64,000 nucleotides of DNA, taken from contig NW_004440121.1 in the NCBI RefSeq assembly GCF_000330505.1, positions 140,067-204,066 on the forward strand, written 5' to 3'. The notes beneath the pieces are model-generated. The model was not told the origin of the DNA. It worked only from the letters and a program-made list of their open reading frames with translations, and searched no databases. The translations under genes and the position numbers were made by a program. This document shows, one piece after another, positions 45,441 to 58,378 of the stretch. Within the stretch, counting starts at the first letter, position 1, and each line of letters opens with the position of its first letter. The stretch is from Entamoeba invadens IP1. Its lineage: Eukaryota; Evosea; Mastigamoebida; Endamoebidae.

Positions 45441-47746
45441 TAGGGGTGTGATAAAGTGGTTGTAAATGATAAACCCCTTGTCGATTTTGGTTGATCTTCC
45501 AGAACAAAAACAAGTCAATTTTGACTTTTTACCATCTTTTCATTTTGTGTAAAGAAAAAGGAAAACCCTATAATGCACTTTTGGGAATAAGAAAAAAAAT
45601 GTAAGTTTTTTGATCTATATTTTTAGATGTTATATTTATAATGATTTATTTTTAGACTTGTTTTAGTAAAAAAAAAATAAAATAGAATACAAAAAAGTTG
45701 ACACAATATTCATTTAAATATTACAGAGACGTTTTTACTTATGATCGTCTATTGAATATCCCACACGTTGATAACATTCGGGTTTAATCTCATTTTCGTT
45801 TTGTTGCGTCTTCTTCTGTTCTTTCTGGCCATCACTCAAATTGCTGTCTGCCTTTGGTTTTCTTTTTTATTTTTTATTCACCATCGCTTTATGGTGTTTT
45901 CAACCCTTATTGAATATTTGTAGTTCTTATTAAGATTTTTAATTAAAAAGATAAAATGTTATATAATTACAATATAAAAAAGGATACTTTTTATTAAAGG
46001 TTTATTTGATTTAAAGGGGGTAAAATCTAACAATTTTTAGCTCTTTATTCATTTTTTAAATCAAAAATTATCCATATTCACAAATAACTTTTAAAACGAT
46101 TTTTCGAATAGTTTTCGTTGTTTTAATTAAAAAATCAGTTAAATTTATTAATTTAATTAATTATATAAATAGTTTTATTTAATATTTTTAAATGGTTGTT
46201 ATTTTAAAATAAATGGGTGATTTGAATATAGTTTTAAAATGTGATTTTAAAAAAATAACAAAAATACACAAAACTGATTATTATTGAATTTATTATATTT
46301 TATAATAGTAAGATTATAATTTTTTATAACAAAATATTAAAAAAAGACGAAAAAAACTAAATACTATAGTAAATTAACTAAATACAATAATAAAATTTGT
46401 TTATTATTTTATTCAAAACTTGGGAATTCAAAACACAAAAATATCGAACAAACAGTCAACAGCAACAACAAAAAAGCAAGCAAAAAATAAACACTTAACA
46501 TCACTCTCACATATTTTTAAATTTTTAACTTGTAATAGTATGAATACTATAAAATTTAATTGATAACAAATAACACTAAAAATGACTTATTTTTTCTTTC
46601 ATATTATTACTTTTTCTTTATTCTGTTTTTATATTATACTATAATTGAGTTATGTGTTTGACTTTTTTGTGTCAAGATTCATTTCTAAATATTATTTGAA
46701 TACAACAGCACTACATATTTGAATACACAAAATTTACTTTGCATATTTTATAAGACTGTTTTGAATATGGCACAATCATAATCTATTTGTTGATTAATTT
46801 AAATAAAGACAAATTCTAATTTAATAATAAATAGAATAATTATCATTATTTATATTATTTTTTAATTTATGTATAAACGTGTTTATGAATAATTATTGTG
46901 TTTTTATTTTATCCAAAGCTCAAAGAATGTTCATTTTCATGTTCAAACACACATTAACAATATAAATATGCATACCAATAAAATTCATGATAGTAATTAT
47001 TAAACTATGTTTATAATATAATTTAACTATTTTTATTAATTTATTTTTAAACACAACTGGTTCTTTTAAAAATTAGCACCTCTTAATATATGATCTAATT
47101 ACACAAGACGATGTTTAAAATTAATTTCAATGTAACAAACATGACACATACAGTAAAGTGTTTATTTTTATATTCCATTATTGACTTTATATAAACAAAA
47201 GTTATTTTAACATAGAGTCATTTTTCTTTTCTCGACTGTTACTCTTTTGTTTGTAGAGCGTTTATTTTACAAAATTATATTACAAATATATACACCGTAT
47301 AAAGTGTATATCAAGTCATGAATATGATTTTGTAAACTATGTTTTAATATTGAAGAAATAAAGTCTGTTTTTGTAGTTGACTAAAAAAACTCAAGTGTTT
47401 TTTCCTCTTTAAATTTATTTTTATTAAAAAAATATGTTCATTTTACCCGTCACGCCTCTCCGGAACAAAAAAATTCGCATTTTGTATACTTTTAAAAACG
47501 AAAAACAACTAAAATCCATTCAAAATGTCTTTCGTCTGATTGGATAAAAAATGAAAATAAAATAACTCAAGTCTTAAATTCTCAAAGCTGTTCCAAAAAG
47601 TGTTCAAAAAACAAAATGAACCAGGGTTTTTCAAGCAGACAAAATAACAAAAAATAAATGAATTATGTTTTACATTTGGTTCGAATGGAAGATCAACCAA
47701 AATCGACAAGGGGTTTATCATTTACAACCACTTTATCACACCCCTA
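45441..47746. mobile_element. 2.3-kb element with perfect 60-bp inverted repeats
   Basis: 45441-45500, beginning TAGGGGTGTGATAAAGTGGT, is perfectly inverted at 47687-47746. The flanks are TA (45439-45440, 47747-47748). The interior is extremely AT-rich with no recognisable transposase or long coding frame, so it is non-autonomous or decayed. Identical 60-bp ends in decayed surroundings suggest fairly recent movement. Confidence 0.85.
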
Positions 47747-49123
47747 TAAATTAAGGTTTGACCGAACAAAAAAAATATTTTTTTTTCTTTTGAAACAAAA
47801 TCTTTTCCAAAAATCATTTTAATTCAATAAAAATAAGATATGACCATTTTTATAAAAATGTTGAAAAAGCCCGATACTAATAATAAAAGTTTGGGATATA
47901 CAGTAGTGTTGTTAAAAAACAGACAAACAGAGTCAAAACTTTTTTTGTTTTTTTTGTTTTTTTATAAACAAACTTTTATTAAACATGTAGTTTTTAAAAT
48001 ATTTTTTTCTAAAATTGTTTGTTTGATTAATTACAAAACAAATTTGTTTGACAAACAGAAAGTTTTATTAGTAACAAACCAGACAATAAAACTATTTGAA
48101 ATGAAAAGTTTTTTGAAAAAAAGATTGAACAACTTAAAATTTGGCTTTTACAAACAATTTATTTTAAATACAAAAATTAATTATAATCTTTTTTATAATT
48201 ATTTTTTTTACTAAATATAAACAAATTTTAATTGAATTAAAACTATATTTATATTCATTATAATGATCAAAAAAGAGTAAATAAATACATTTCTATTATA
48301 ATAAAAACTATTTATCTAGACTGGTTTCGAACCCCGTTCTTTTAAAAAATTAAAAACTCAAAACACACACAATCTAACCTATTTTATAATTTCTTATTTT
48401 TGTCTATTTATTATCAAAACATCCAAAATAATAGTTTGTTTAAATATTTATTATAATATTAAATCTGCTTGACCTTGATCATCTAATTATTATTTTTGTT
48501 TTCAAGTTATCTTTAATCTGAAAATTTAATGCAAAAACCAACTGCGAAAGATTTCAGTTTTATTTGGAATCATTGCAAACTTAGAGAAATGTACTTCGAT
48601 TAGGAGACTCGAGAAGATAAAACCATTAATCCATACAAAAGAGGGAAGATGTTTATATTAGAAGGAAACAATAAACACAAACTTGTTCAAAAAACTCGAA
48701 GTGACACTTTCTGGAGATTGTCATGCTTGGAATGTGAAGAAAAAACAAATGTCATTAGAACAAATTTTCAGGAGTAGTGACTAAGACAAATATGGCAAAA
48801 CATTTGGAGATGTTTTCACAAAACAAAGAAAACACTCGTATGACACCATCACTAACAAACAATGGGGGTGTTCGAGATCCTTTTGTTGTCCACAGAAATA
48901 TCGACAAAATGGTATCCTTTCTATTGACTTACTTTTTTGTACCCATTTAATTTGTAGAGTGTGATGCTTTTGTTTTATTACTCGAACAGGCATGTCCTGG
49001 GTATAAAATACCTTGAAGACAAACCATTATTGATGAACGTCTTCCCAAATTGAGAGATCATGTCTCAGAATTAGTAAAAAGTGAAATCACTAAAATTGAT
49101 GGAAAGATTTGTGGGTGGACTGG

Positions 49124-49410
49124 CCGAATAATGTTGAATTAAATAATCTGCACTCGAATAATGATGTATTGAATGTGTTTCAACAATAGTTCAAAAGCAA
49201 ATCAACGAAAAATCAATCCATTTTTTTTTCATACATTGATTTATTTTTAGTTTCTAAAACTTTATAAAATCACTCGAAATTGGTATAAACAGAAAAGTAA
49301 AGAAAGTTCCCTTCATAAATTATTAATAACACATTCGAAACAATAAAACTTTTATTAAAAGATCAAAATGGTGTTATTTTTGCATTTATCAACAAATGAT
49401 AAAGCAAATA
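49124..49410 (+). repeat. left MULE inverted repeat
   Basis: Begins CCGAATAATGTTGAATTAAA; reverse complement of 52059-52343 with very few differences. Confidence 0.9.
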
Positions 49411-49644
49411 TATTTAAATATTATAAATAAATTTACCATTTGATTTGTATCATATTTAGATAAACGCTTATTCTATTTACTTTTAATTACAAATACACCA
49501 TTATCGAATTAGATATAAATACACATGTTTTATTAATAAAAATCTAACTATTATCAGACACATTTCAAGTATTTTGTTTTACAATCGCAATATAACTATT
49601 TTATTATACCTTTTAAATTCCAAAAATTCGGAAACTATATTCAA

Positions 49645-50828
49645 ATGGAAGAACTTACTCAAACACCAAGCAGAAAAAGATCAAAAGATGGAACGAACCA
49701 TATGCTTCCGACTGTTAATGGGTACACATTTATACCCCAAGACCGTTCAAGAAAAATTTACAAGTGTTCAAAATGCCAAGTGAAGATAGAAATATTAAAA
49801 ACGGAAGGTGAAAACGAAAAACTAAAGTTTATTGAGTATAAATATGTTAATGAAGATAACAAAACTCACCCACACTTGCCTACTGAAAGAGTTGATAACA
49901 AAGAAATTAAACAATTAGTCAAACAAGGAACCAATGTTTTAATTTCTGCTACTGTTATTTTAGAACAATATCAATTTTTTAACACAAAAGACACCAAAAG
50001 AAAAACTACGTTAAGAAGAACTATTAATAAACTTAAAAGTGAAATGATCGATGAAACAATACAAGAGCTGCTTAACAGTGATAAGTATTATATAAGAGAC
50101 GAAGATAATGTATTTTTAATGATATCAAGAGAAAAAATAGATATTTTGAAAAACAAAACTATTGCTTACTTATGCATGTACGGTAACTTTGGGTCATGTC
50201 CATATGATTACGAACAACTTTACACAATACATTGTATTTTAACAAATGGTCAATGTTTCACCCTTGTACACAGTTTGATGGTTCATCGCAGAGAAATCGA
50301 TAATGTGTTGCTATTTGACACAATCAATGTGTTTTTTGTTAAATGTTGTGGTTGTCCACTTTTTAATAAAGATGTCAGTGTTATGGTTGATTTTGAAACC
50401 GCAGCAATTAACAGTCTCAGCAAATATGGGTGTATAATTCACGGTTGTTACTTTCATTACACCCAGTGTATCTGGAGAAAAGTAAACAGTGTTGGTTTGT
50501 CGAGTTTGTATCATCCAGGTAATCAAGTTTGGAATTTGGTTTCCAAACTAAAAATGTTGGCATTTTACAAGCCAAGTGAAATTGAACAACTTTTTGAAAG
50601 TATAGTTGAATACAAAAATTCTATGGTTTTTGATGTGCAAACAAAAGACAAAGTTGTGAACTGGTTGTTTATTTTAGGAACAACTGGATATTAAAATGGC
50701 CAATTAACTTGTGGTGCCAATATAATCAAACTATCAGAACCGACAACTTAAGCGAATCTTATCATTCTGCGTTGGTTAAAAGACTCAACTGCAAAAAACA
50801 ACTCTCAATTACCTTCTTATCAATTTAA
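49645..50828 (+). pseudogene. MULE transposase with frameshift
   Basis: The main frame runs 49645-50694 (349 aa) and resemblance continues in another frame to 50828. Residues 25-75 form a FLYWCH-type zinc finger (YTFIPQDRSRKIYKCSKC, then THPHLP). The MULE catalytic domain follows with EQLYTIHCIL, VDFETAAINSL (second Asp) and the signature GCYFHYTQCIWRKV. After the frameshift RTDNLSESYHSALVKRL carries the Glu of the triad. The usual first DGTF is read here as YGNF, so the first catalytic aspartate is lost. Downstream to about 51410 more coding-like but interrupted sequence may be its C-terminal tail. The enzyme is inactive as it stands. Confidence 0.88.
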
Positions 50829-52058
50829 TAAAATACAAAAACAGTTAAATAATTAAATCAAAACATATTGATAAAGAAAACAATCATTATTATTCAAGAC
50901 CGACAAAAGTTTTTAATTTGACATTAAATTATTATAGTGGAAATGGGTCTAATGAAAACTTCGAACAGAACATATTTAAAACAATTGACTCTTTGAAGTG
51001 AAACAAATTATATGAAATGAGAGAGGAAATTGACAACTTTGAATTAAAAGATGAGAAAAAAATAACATACAGAAAGTTGATGAACAATTCATTGGAGAAA
51101 TAAGTGATTTTAATTGTTTAAATAAAGTACTGAATAACGTGGAAGTTATGGATAATTCGAAAAATAACACAGAAGTTGTTTTGAATAAAAGTGGTGATGA
51201 ATTAGTCAATAAAGTAACAAAAGAAAACGAACATGTTATTTCAAAACATAGAACGATGATTGTTGACAAACAACCAATCGATGCTAAACCATGTGTTAAG
51301 GAAAAAACCACGTAAAAACCACCTTCAAAAAGACACATACCGGGTGATGGGAAAAAAAAGAAAAAAGATTTTAAAAGAAAGAAAGAAGTTAAAAGAAGTA
51401 ATTAAATATTTATTGGATTATTAAAACACAAAAATATCTGTAAAATCTCATTTTATAATTAATTAATTTCTCAAAATAATAAGATAAACTTAAAAAATTA
51501 CACGCTTTTCAATTGTTAGATTATTATTAATAGCCAATTTATTAAAATGTAATAAATTATATTTTATTTATATTATTTATAATTTACTATATTTGTATCT
51601 ATGTAAAAATTATTACAAAAAATAAATACAAATTGTTAAAAAATACCTTTTATATGTTTTTTCATATAATCAAAAATATAAGTTAATTTTAACTTTTAAG
51701 TTGTATATATTTTATTTTTATGATAAATAATACCGTTAAGTTTCCTACAAATATTATATTTATTTAAGATTGTTGTAAAGTATTGTTTTTTAAACAATTT
51801 TAATGATCTGAAATACAGTTTGATAAGTAATGAGCAAATTATTGTTAAACTAATAAGAGTTTGTTGTAAAACGTTGTCCCAATTGCAAAAGTTGGTTTTT
51901 TTTATCAATTTATACACAAACATTTGTTTAAAATCAAGGGAATCAGATAAAAATTGGAAAAAAACTGAAACTAATTTTTTTTTATATTTTCAACATGAAC
52001 TTAATATTTTCCATTTTTCATTGACCAAAAATCCCAGGACAACGTTTTCGACCAACTC

Positions 52059-52343
52059 TATTTGCTTTATCATTTGTTGATAAATGCAAAAATAACACCA
52101 TTTTGATCTTTTAATAAAAGTTTTATTGTTTCGAATGTGTTATTAATAATTTATGAAGGGAACTTTCTTTACTTTTCTGTTTATACCAATTTCGAGTGAT
52201 TTTATAAAGTTTTAGAAACTAAAAATAAATCAATGTATGAAAAAAATGGATTGATTTTTCGTTGATTTGCTTTTGAACTATTGTTGAAACACATTCAATA
52301 CATCATTATTCGAGTGCAAATTATTTAATTCAACATTATTCGG
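52059..52343 (-). repeat. right MULE inverted repeat
   Basis: Partner of 49124-49410; ends CAACATTATTCGG. Confidence 0.9.
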
Positions 52344-53982
52344 GCACCCAATCGGATTTGTGGGACCATTGATGGGTTGTCTTCCAGAAACCAAGTTTCG
52401 TTTTTGGTTTTACGCTGTACTATTCTTATGGAACTGTTGTAAGAAATTTGGTTTTGGAGTTGATGCCATTTCCAGAAGTTCATTCTAGTCCGAATATTGC
52501 CAATTTTATCAAACAAACAGTCGAAAAATAGGGATTAGAAAGATTTGGAAAGTTAGTTATAATATCAGACAACGCAAACGATGTTAAAGCAGGTATAAAT
52601 GAAGCGTGATATACACACTTTTGGTGTTGTTGCCACAAATTGGATTTGTTATTCAAAAATGCGATTGTTGAAAATACTTTAATAACAAATTTCTTAAAAA
52701 ATGAAACAAATAGTTTCTAAAATTAAAAATTCTTGAGCAAATTTCTGTTTATTGGCCAAATTTCAAACAAACAACAAGGGTTTGTAAAAAGATTGTTAAA
52801 TTATATTGAAACTAGATGGTTTAGAAAGTTGGTGATGCTTTGTAGTGTACGAGACAACGTCGAAGAAATCAACAAAGTAATAAATGAGAACACAAATAAA
52901 ATAACAAACGACGTTCAAAGAAGACTCTTCATAACAAAAATTATCGTTACAGACTACAAGAAAAACCTTCTAACGTTCGTCATCAATATAGTCGATACTT
53001 TAAAGTCCACAAGCGATTTACTATCTTCGGAAAAGATGCAAATCATGTCGATTTTATGTGTAGAGATTCTACATTTGGAAGACCGTCTTTCTTGCCAGAA
53101 AACTAAATCACTTGGAAGGATTGAAACTATAATTGAAATACGCGTAATTGTTAGTACAACACAGGGGACCAAGTGTAGTGAAGAGTGTGTGGTTGAAGAT
53201 GTTTCTCTAGAGAATTCAACTATCACAGAAACACACATGAGAGTTGAACTGCATAAAACGAAAAGTGAATTTATAGAATCATTCCAATTTGGAGTAAAAA
53301 ATTACTTTTATGAAGGTAATTACAACATTTTGGGGTCAAAAGAAGTGATGACGGCATGTTATTTCAATACAATGACAAAGTTGATGATATACCCAATTTT
53401 TAAAGAACTCACCGACAATGCCCATGGATCAATTGAAGAAACTGCAGAAAGAATAAAGACGGAAGAAGATAACTATCATAATGAATATACAAATTTTACA
53501 TCAATTGAAGACACAAGCAACACTGAAGCTATAACAGTTCAGTCTTTTGAGGGAAGATATGCAAATTTCTTGTTCGTAAGTCCATCCAGAAAACGGCATT
53601 GAGCATCTAAATGGCGGAATATGAATCTCAACCGGTCTTGGATGGGAATTCAAAAAAGGCATTCTTAATATTGGAGAAGTAGGATGGTAATGTGGCCGGA
53701 CTTGGCAAAAGTTGCACTACGATATACTACCATTCTTTGCGTCAGCATTCCATCAGAAAGGTTATTCTCAAAGAGTGGGTGCTATTATCGGGACAGAAGG
53801 AATAGATTATTTCCAAAAAACTTGAGATGTTGACTTTTATCAACTCTTTCCTAACAATGGATATCATGAGACAAATGCTTGAAACCATTGATCAATAAAA
53901 ACGTTGATATTTTACTTGTTTATATTTTTCAAACCAATGTATACAATTTTTACTTTTATAATTTCAATTTTAAATATTGTAA

Positions 53983-56942
53983 TAGGGTGCTCAATCGCAA
54001 ACCACAAATGCCCAAAATGCCCGTTTTTACATAATATTTCCATTTGCGTAAGCCGTTCAATATTTTTCAATAATCGCAATCTCAAATTCCATAGAACTTG
54101 TAGTTCCTTTTTGAGATATGCCATTTCGAACAAAAAATTAAAGATCAACAACAAAAAGAATAAAAAAGGTATTCATTATTTTTTCTGCATTTTTAACTTC
54201 AGGAACATTTCCATCACCAAAAAGAAAAAATACCGATTTCTTCATCTTTTTATACAAACATCCAAAAAACTTCATTTTCTTACCACAAAAAATATAAAAT
54301 AACTTTTAAAATAAAAGGAATATAATGTTTTTAAAGTCAAGTTTTTAAGCAAGTATCAACCTAAAAACAAAAACGAGGAAATATATTTAAATAAACTGTA
54401 CGATGATATGAATCATTTGAATTCAATTTAAATAATAACATGTTAAATAGAAAAAATATTTAACTAACTTCAAGTTGTATTTTCAAAAAGGTGATTTTAG
54501 AAGCAGTGTGAGGATTTGTTCTGTTTCTCTCATCAGTCAAAATATTTCCCATCACGCTAAAAACTCTTTCAGAACCAATGCTTGTAGATTGTGCAGACAA
54601 ATACTTTCTTGACAATTCTTTCAAGTGGGTGAAAGTGCTGTTTTTCCAGTAAGTCAAGGGGTTTTCATGCAATTCAGTTTCATCATCAACTGTCCCTTTG
54701 TCTTCCATATATTCTCCAAGTTTTTTCGTCACTTCAGAAACTTTGGCATTTAATTCTCTTACTCGTTGATCATTTTCATCCGTTGTTTACTGTATAGAAA
54801 GTTTCCTCTTTGCGGTAAAGTAATCTCGAGAGCCAACCAACTTAGATTCAACAACTCTTTTAATTTGTTCTTATCCCTTAAATTCAAGTATTTGTCTCTT
54901 TCAGGAGGAAATAGAAAACAGGCAATTTTGAAATGATCATTGTCAAGAATCTTTCCAAACCTCTTAAAAACCCCATTACGAACAATTTTCTTCAGTCCTT
55001 TCCGAAAAGAAGCTCTTGTGTATTATTGGTTTCGTGTTGGTAAAATGGTCCACTATTTATTAGAAAAATGTTGTGATGTGTTTTGAGCAAGTTGGGGTTG
55101 TTGTAAACCGACTGTTAATTGAGAATAAGATGGCAATGTGGCATAATTCTGTCGGTAAGTGAGAGGAGAAAGAGAGGTTGACAGATGAAGACTGTGGATG
55201 ACTGGTTGTGTTGAAGGAATGTGAGGTAGTGTGAAGTAGTGTGATCTGTTGCAACGGGAGAAATCATTCGAAGAAGTTGGGTAGATGGGCGATCATCATG
55301 TTAACTCCATTTTTGTGTTGGGTGTTTTCTGATCATTTCTCATATCTTTGTTATAATTCCTAATACAAAACATGAATTTGGAGTTGAGTTGGTGGAGAGA
55401 GTATTGTATGCATCATTCATCAATTTAACAAATGGAAAGTTTTTTTTTCAATTCTAGCCAATTTTCATCTGTCAACCGGTTTGTTCCACGCGTGTCGTTT
55501 ATCGACTTCTCCATTTGAAGTGCCGTTTCAAAAGATTTACAACAAGAGTAGAATCTTGTTTTGCAAAATGTTGCAATACAACAATACTTCTCCTTATTCT
55601 CTTCACATTTCTTTTTTAACAAAACACGTGTTGAAGATGATACTTGACAAGTTTTCGACACCCTATTCAACATTTTCAAAATTTTGTTGAGTTCTGGAAT
55701 ATTCTTAATTAAGTCCGAAAAAATCAAGTTAATCCCATGAACAACACAATTTAATTTCTCTCCACAAACATCCGACAGTCCATTGTTATTCCGACACCCA
55801 TCAGACACGATGTAATAAATGTTGTTTATGATCCCAAATTGCTCCAACACATCTTTGCTTTTCTTCTTGATGTTGTCAGCAGTGTGTTTTTCGTTGAAAA
55901 CACTGACTTCAAGTATCGAGTTTTTGGGGTTGAACTGCTTGTCAAAATAATGCAATGTGGTTGTATTGAAGCTGTTCCCGAATTTGGACATTATATCCGT
56001 AGAAACACAACCATAGTTCCCCTCAGTTTATTTTCTGACTTCAGAAATAAAACTTTTCATTTTGTCGTTGTAGACTTTGTTTAGCAATGAAGTTCTAAAT
56101 GTGGTGGTTCAACACAGCTTCACAGTGGGGTCAAGGAGCTTGATCAACTCAACCAAGAATGGATTTGTGACTTGTCGCAAAGAAATATTTCCTGTTATGA
56201 AAAAATAAAAAATAGTGTGTTGAGCTCGACACTTTTTGGAGAGTAATTTTTCAAAACTTCAAAATCGTCGATGTCACTCTCATCAATGTTTTCGGGGTGA
56301 AGTGAATAAAGGTGTGTTCTCATTGAGGACGTTGTTCCTTGAAAACTGAGGCATTTGTGACAAAATTTGCATATTACCTTTCCCTTACAATTTTGACATC
56401 TCGAGTTAAAATTGTGGTGTTCGGAACACGTCTTACAGTCTTTTTCAAAATAATTCCAAACAAAGGAACCTTCTTTGTTGAATTCTTGCATGTATTTTTT
56501 ATAGTTTTTTTTAAATTCAATTTTTGTTTTTTGAAATTATAATAATTGAAAATAAACAAATATTTTTATTTATTTTTAAATTATTTTTTAGTTTACACTA
56601 ATTGGTTTTTTTGCCGTCTGTTAAAACTTTTTAGTTTTTTGAAAAAAACAGTTTAGTATTGATTTAAAGATTAAAGTTTTTTAAAGTTTACTATCGATTG
56701 TTCGTATTTGACAAAACTGTTATTTTTTAATATTTTTCTTAAATTTGCATTTTCGGTTCGAAAAAGAAATTTCTGTTTTTTAAATATTTAATTGTGTACA
56801 CGTTTCAGAAAACAGACGAATTTCGTCTCTTTTTACCATTTTCGGTAAAAATAAGAAATTTGAGCAATCTCAACTTCGTTATCACCACAAAAGAGTCTCT
56901 CTACCACTTTAGGATTTTTTCCTCTTGCGATTGCGCACACTA
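53983..56942 (-). mobile_element. second hAT element, nested in the first
   Basis: TATTGTAA (53975-53982 and 56943-56950) is an exact 8-bp target duplication. The termini TAGGGTGCTCAATCGCAA (left) and inverted TAGTGTGCGCAATCGCAA (right) agree at 16 of 18 bases. The 2.96-kb element carries one decayed transposase on the minus strand. Confidence 0.9.
54460..56491 (-). pseudogene. hAT transposase (second family), decayed
   Basis: Reading the minus strand: a BED-type zinc finger at 56491-56195 (SFVWNYFEKD, then CKFCHKCLSFQGTTSSMRTH and LYSLHP); a core at 55991-55425 with YYIVSDGCRNNNG and CVVHGINLIF, in the place of the second catalytic region; and at 54732-54460 the dimerisation domain NPLTYWKNSTFTHLKELSRK with SIGSERVFSVMG. 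Between these pieces the frame is interrupted by several stops and shifts (for example around 56100-56200 and 54780-55420), so no full protein can be made. It differs clearly from the transposase of the outer hAT, so it is a separate family. Confidence 0.88.
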
Positions 56943-57411
56943 TATTGTAATTATAATGTTTGTTATTTATAACAACAATCATAATTGATTAATTGTATTA
57001 CATTATGATATTTTTAATTAATTTTTTATATTTTATAATTTTTTAGAATTAAAATACATTTATATTTGAATTAAAAGACCGATAGTTAAAATATAGTTCT
57101 TGAGTCAAATAAGGTATATTTTAATGACAGAATATATGATTAATTAAATATATAATATTTAATACTATTTGAAATCGTTGGCAATTGTTTGGTAAATTCT
57201 TCATTTGTTATTTTATTAAACAGTTTTGCCAAATCAAACTGTTTATTCAAAAATTATTAAATAGTTTACGGTTTTATTTTATTTAAAACAAAAAGTTTGT
57301 TCGGTTAAACAAAACTTTTTTTGTAAAAAACTAAAAACAGTATCAAACAATCAAACGTTTTTACATTTGTATTGTTTTCGAATAATTTTTTTTAACAACA
57401 CTAGATATACA

Positions 57412-58162
57412 AGACAACTTTTTTGACCCTTTCATTCAACCAATTGTATAACAGTGCTTAAGCGACAATCCCAGCATTTGCCAGTTTTCGGTTGGATTCA
57501 TTTCTTCGAAGCCCCTTCGACTTACTTGAATTTCAAATGCATATAAACTATCAACCTCTCTTAAGTCTTATAAATCAAACTGTTTGCCAAAATTTTTATC
57601 TTTACCAGTTTTTCAAAGTAACTATTTTTAAATTAAAATCCTGAATTTCGAAGTTTTTTTAATTAATTAATAATTTTTTAAATATTTTTTCAACAACAAC
57701 ATTTTTTTAAAAAAGATAAAAATTCAATTATACTATTAGCGAAAACAAATATATAGTCAAGCAAATAACTATATATTTGTTAGTAACAAAGTAAGTTATT
57801 TGATATTTTCACGGTTATTTTTTATTATTTTTTTTGTTTGGTCTTAACTCGGGGTTTAGACAAGTATATTTTTAAAGAACAAAATGAAAAACAAACTAAA
57901 AAACAATGTCAAACAAATTTAATTTTATTTGTATTTATTTACTTAAAAAATGAGCTTTTTTATACCAACTTTTTAAAAAAGATTATATTTTTTTTGAAAA
58001 CTTTCACCATTCAACGTTTTAAGTGACACATTCTAATTTTTACAGTTTTCCTCGTCTTAACACTTATACAATAATATGTGGAATAAATACATTGATGATT
58101 AACTTTTTATTTTTGGCATATTTTGATCTGGGGTGATCCGAAAAAAGTATAATCCGTAAAAG
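57412..58162. other. AT-rich region right of the nested stack
   Basis: No gene called; the open frame near 57838 is AT-rich without homology. Confidence 0.5.
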
Positions 58163-58164
58163 TA

Positions 58165-58378
58165 CAGTCAGTCTTTTAACGTTATCTGGTCTCAAACGTT
58201 ATCTGGTGCCTTTTGGACCATAAAAAATGGAATAATTCGGGGAGCAGTCCCAAAAATCCATCCCAATTGTTTCGGGTTTTTTCACACTTTACCTAATGCC
58301 CGATGTTTAGACAAAAATGAAGCTATTTTTTGTCCACCAGATAACGTTTGAGACCAGATAACGTTAAAAGACTGACTC
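58165..58378. mobile_element. 214-bp mariner-type MITE
   Basis: Terminal inverted repeats of more than 40 bp contain AGTCAGTCTTTTAACG and AACGTTATCTGGT units and match almost perfectly; only the first base differs (C versus G). The flanks are TA (58163-58164, 58379-58380). It is a better preserved relative of 25474-25701, and shares the CAGTCAG tip with the mariner at 9777. Confidence 0.88.

Larger units (their letters stand above)
49116..52354 (+). mobile_element. MULE element inserted in the hAT transposase
   Basis: The 10-bp direct repeat GATTTGTGGG (49106-49115 and 52355-52364) flanks it, the length typical of Mutator-like elements. Long inverted repeats of about 286 bp lie at 49124-49410 and 52059-52343 and are nearly identical. 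The outermost 10 bp at each end match poorly. It encodes one MULE transposase, now broken. Confidence 0.9.
48541..53860 (+). pseudogene. hAT transposase, split by a MULE and decayed
   Basis: The 5' part is 48541-49115 and the 3' part 52355-53860. The 5' part starts with SFIWNHC and RLSCLEC, like a decayed BED zinc finger, and continues with LPKLRDHVSELVKSEI. It reaches the insertion site in the frame DGKICG and resumes after the MULE as TIDGLSS, so the frame is continuous across the site. The 3' part has the RNase-H-like core VIISDNANDVKAGI and CCCHKLDLLF, an open stretch 52733-53602, and the C-terminal dimerisation motif SIPSERLFSKSG near 53740. Several stops and frameshifts make it non-functional. 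It would have catalysed hAT cut-and-paste transposition. Confidence 0.85.
47903..57403 (+). mobile_element. outer hAT element, host of two nested insertions
   Basis: The 8-bp repeat GATATACA (47895-47902 and 57404-57411) flanks termini TAGTGTTGTTAAAAAA (left, after one G) and its inverse (right, ending at 57403). Eight-bp duplications are diagnostic of hAT transposition. Removing the MULE (49116-52354) and the second hAT (53983-56942) with their duplications leaves about 3.3 kb, a normal hAT size, containing one decayed transposase on the plus strand. Confidence 0.8.

Noticed and set aside
47840..48214. 124-codon frame at the edge of the outer hAT
   Set aside because: It crosses the hAT boundary at 47903 and is homopolymer-rich; not a gene.
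48335..48360. tRNA-like T-arm (GGGGTTCGAAACC on the minus strand)
   Set aside because: Only the loop sequence fits. The 5-bp T-stem does not pair and no acceptor, D or anticodon arm can be built.
53904..54302. 132-codon frame next to the second hAT
   Set aside because: It spans the target duplication and left end of that element, so it cannot be one gene.
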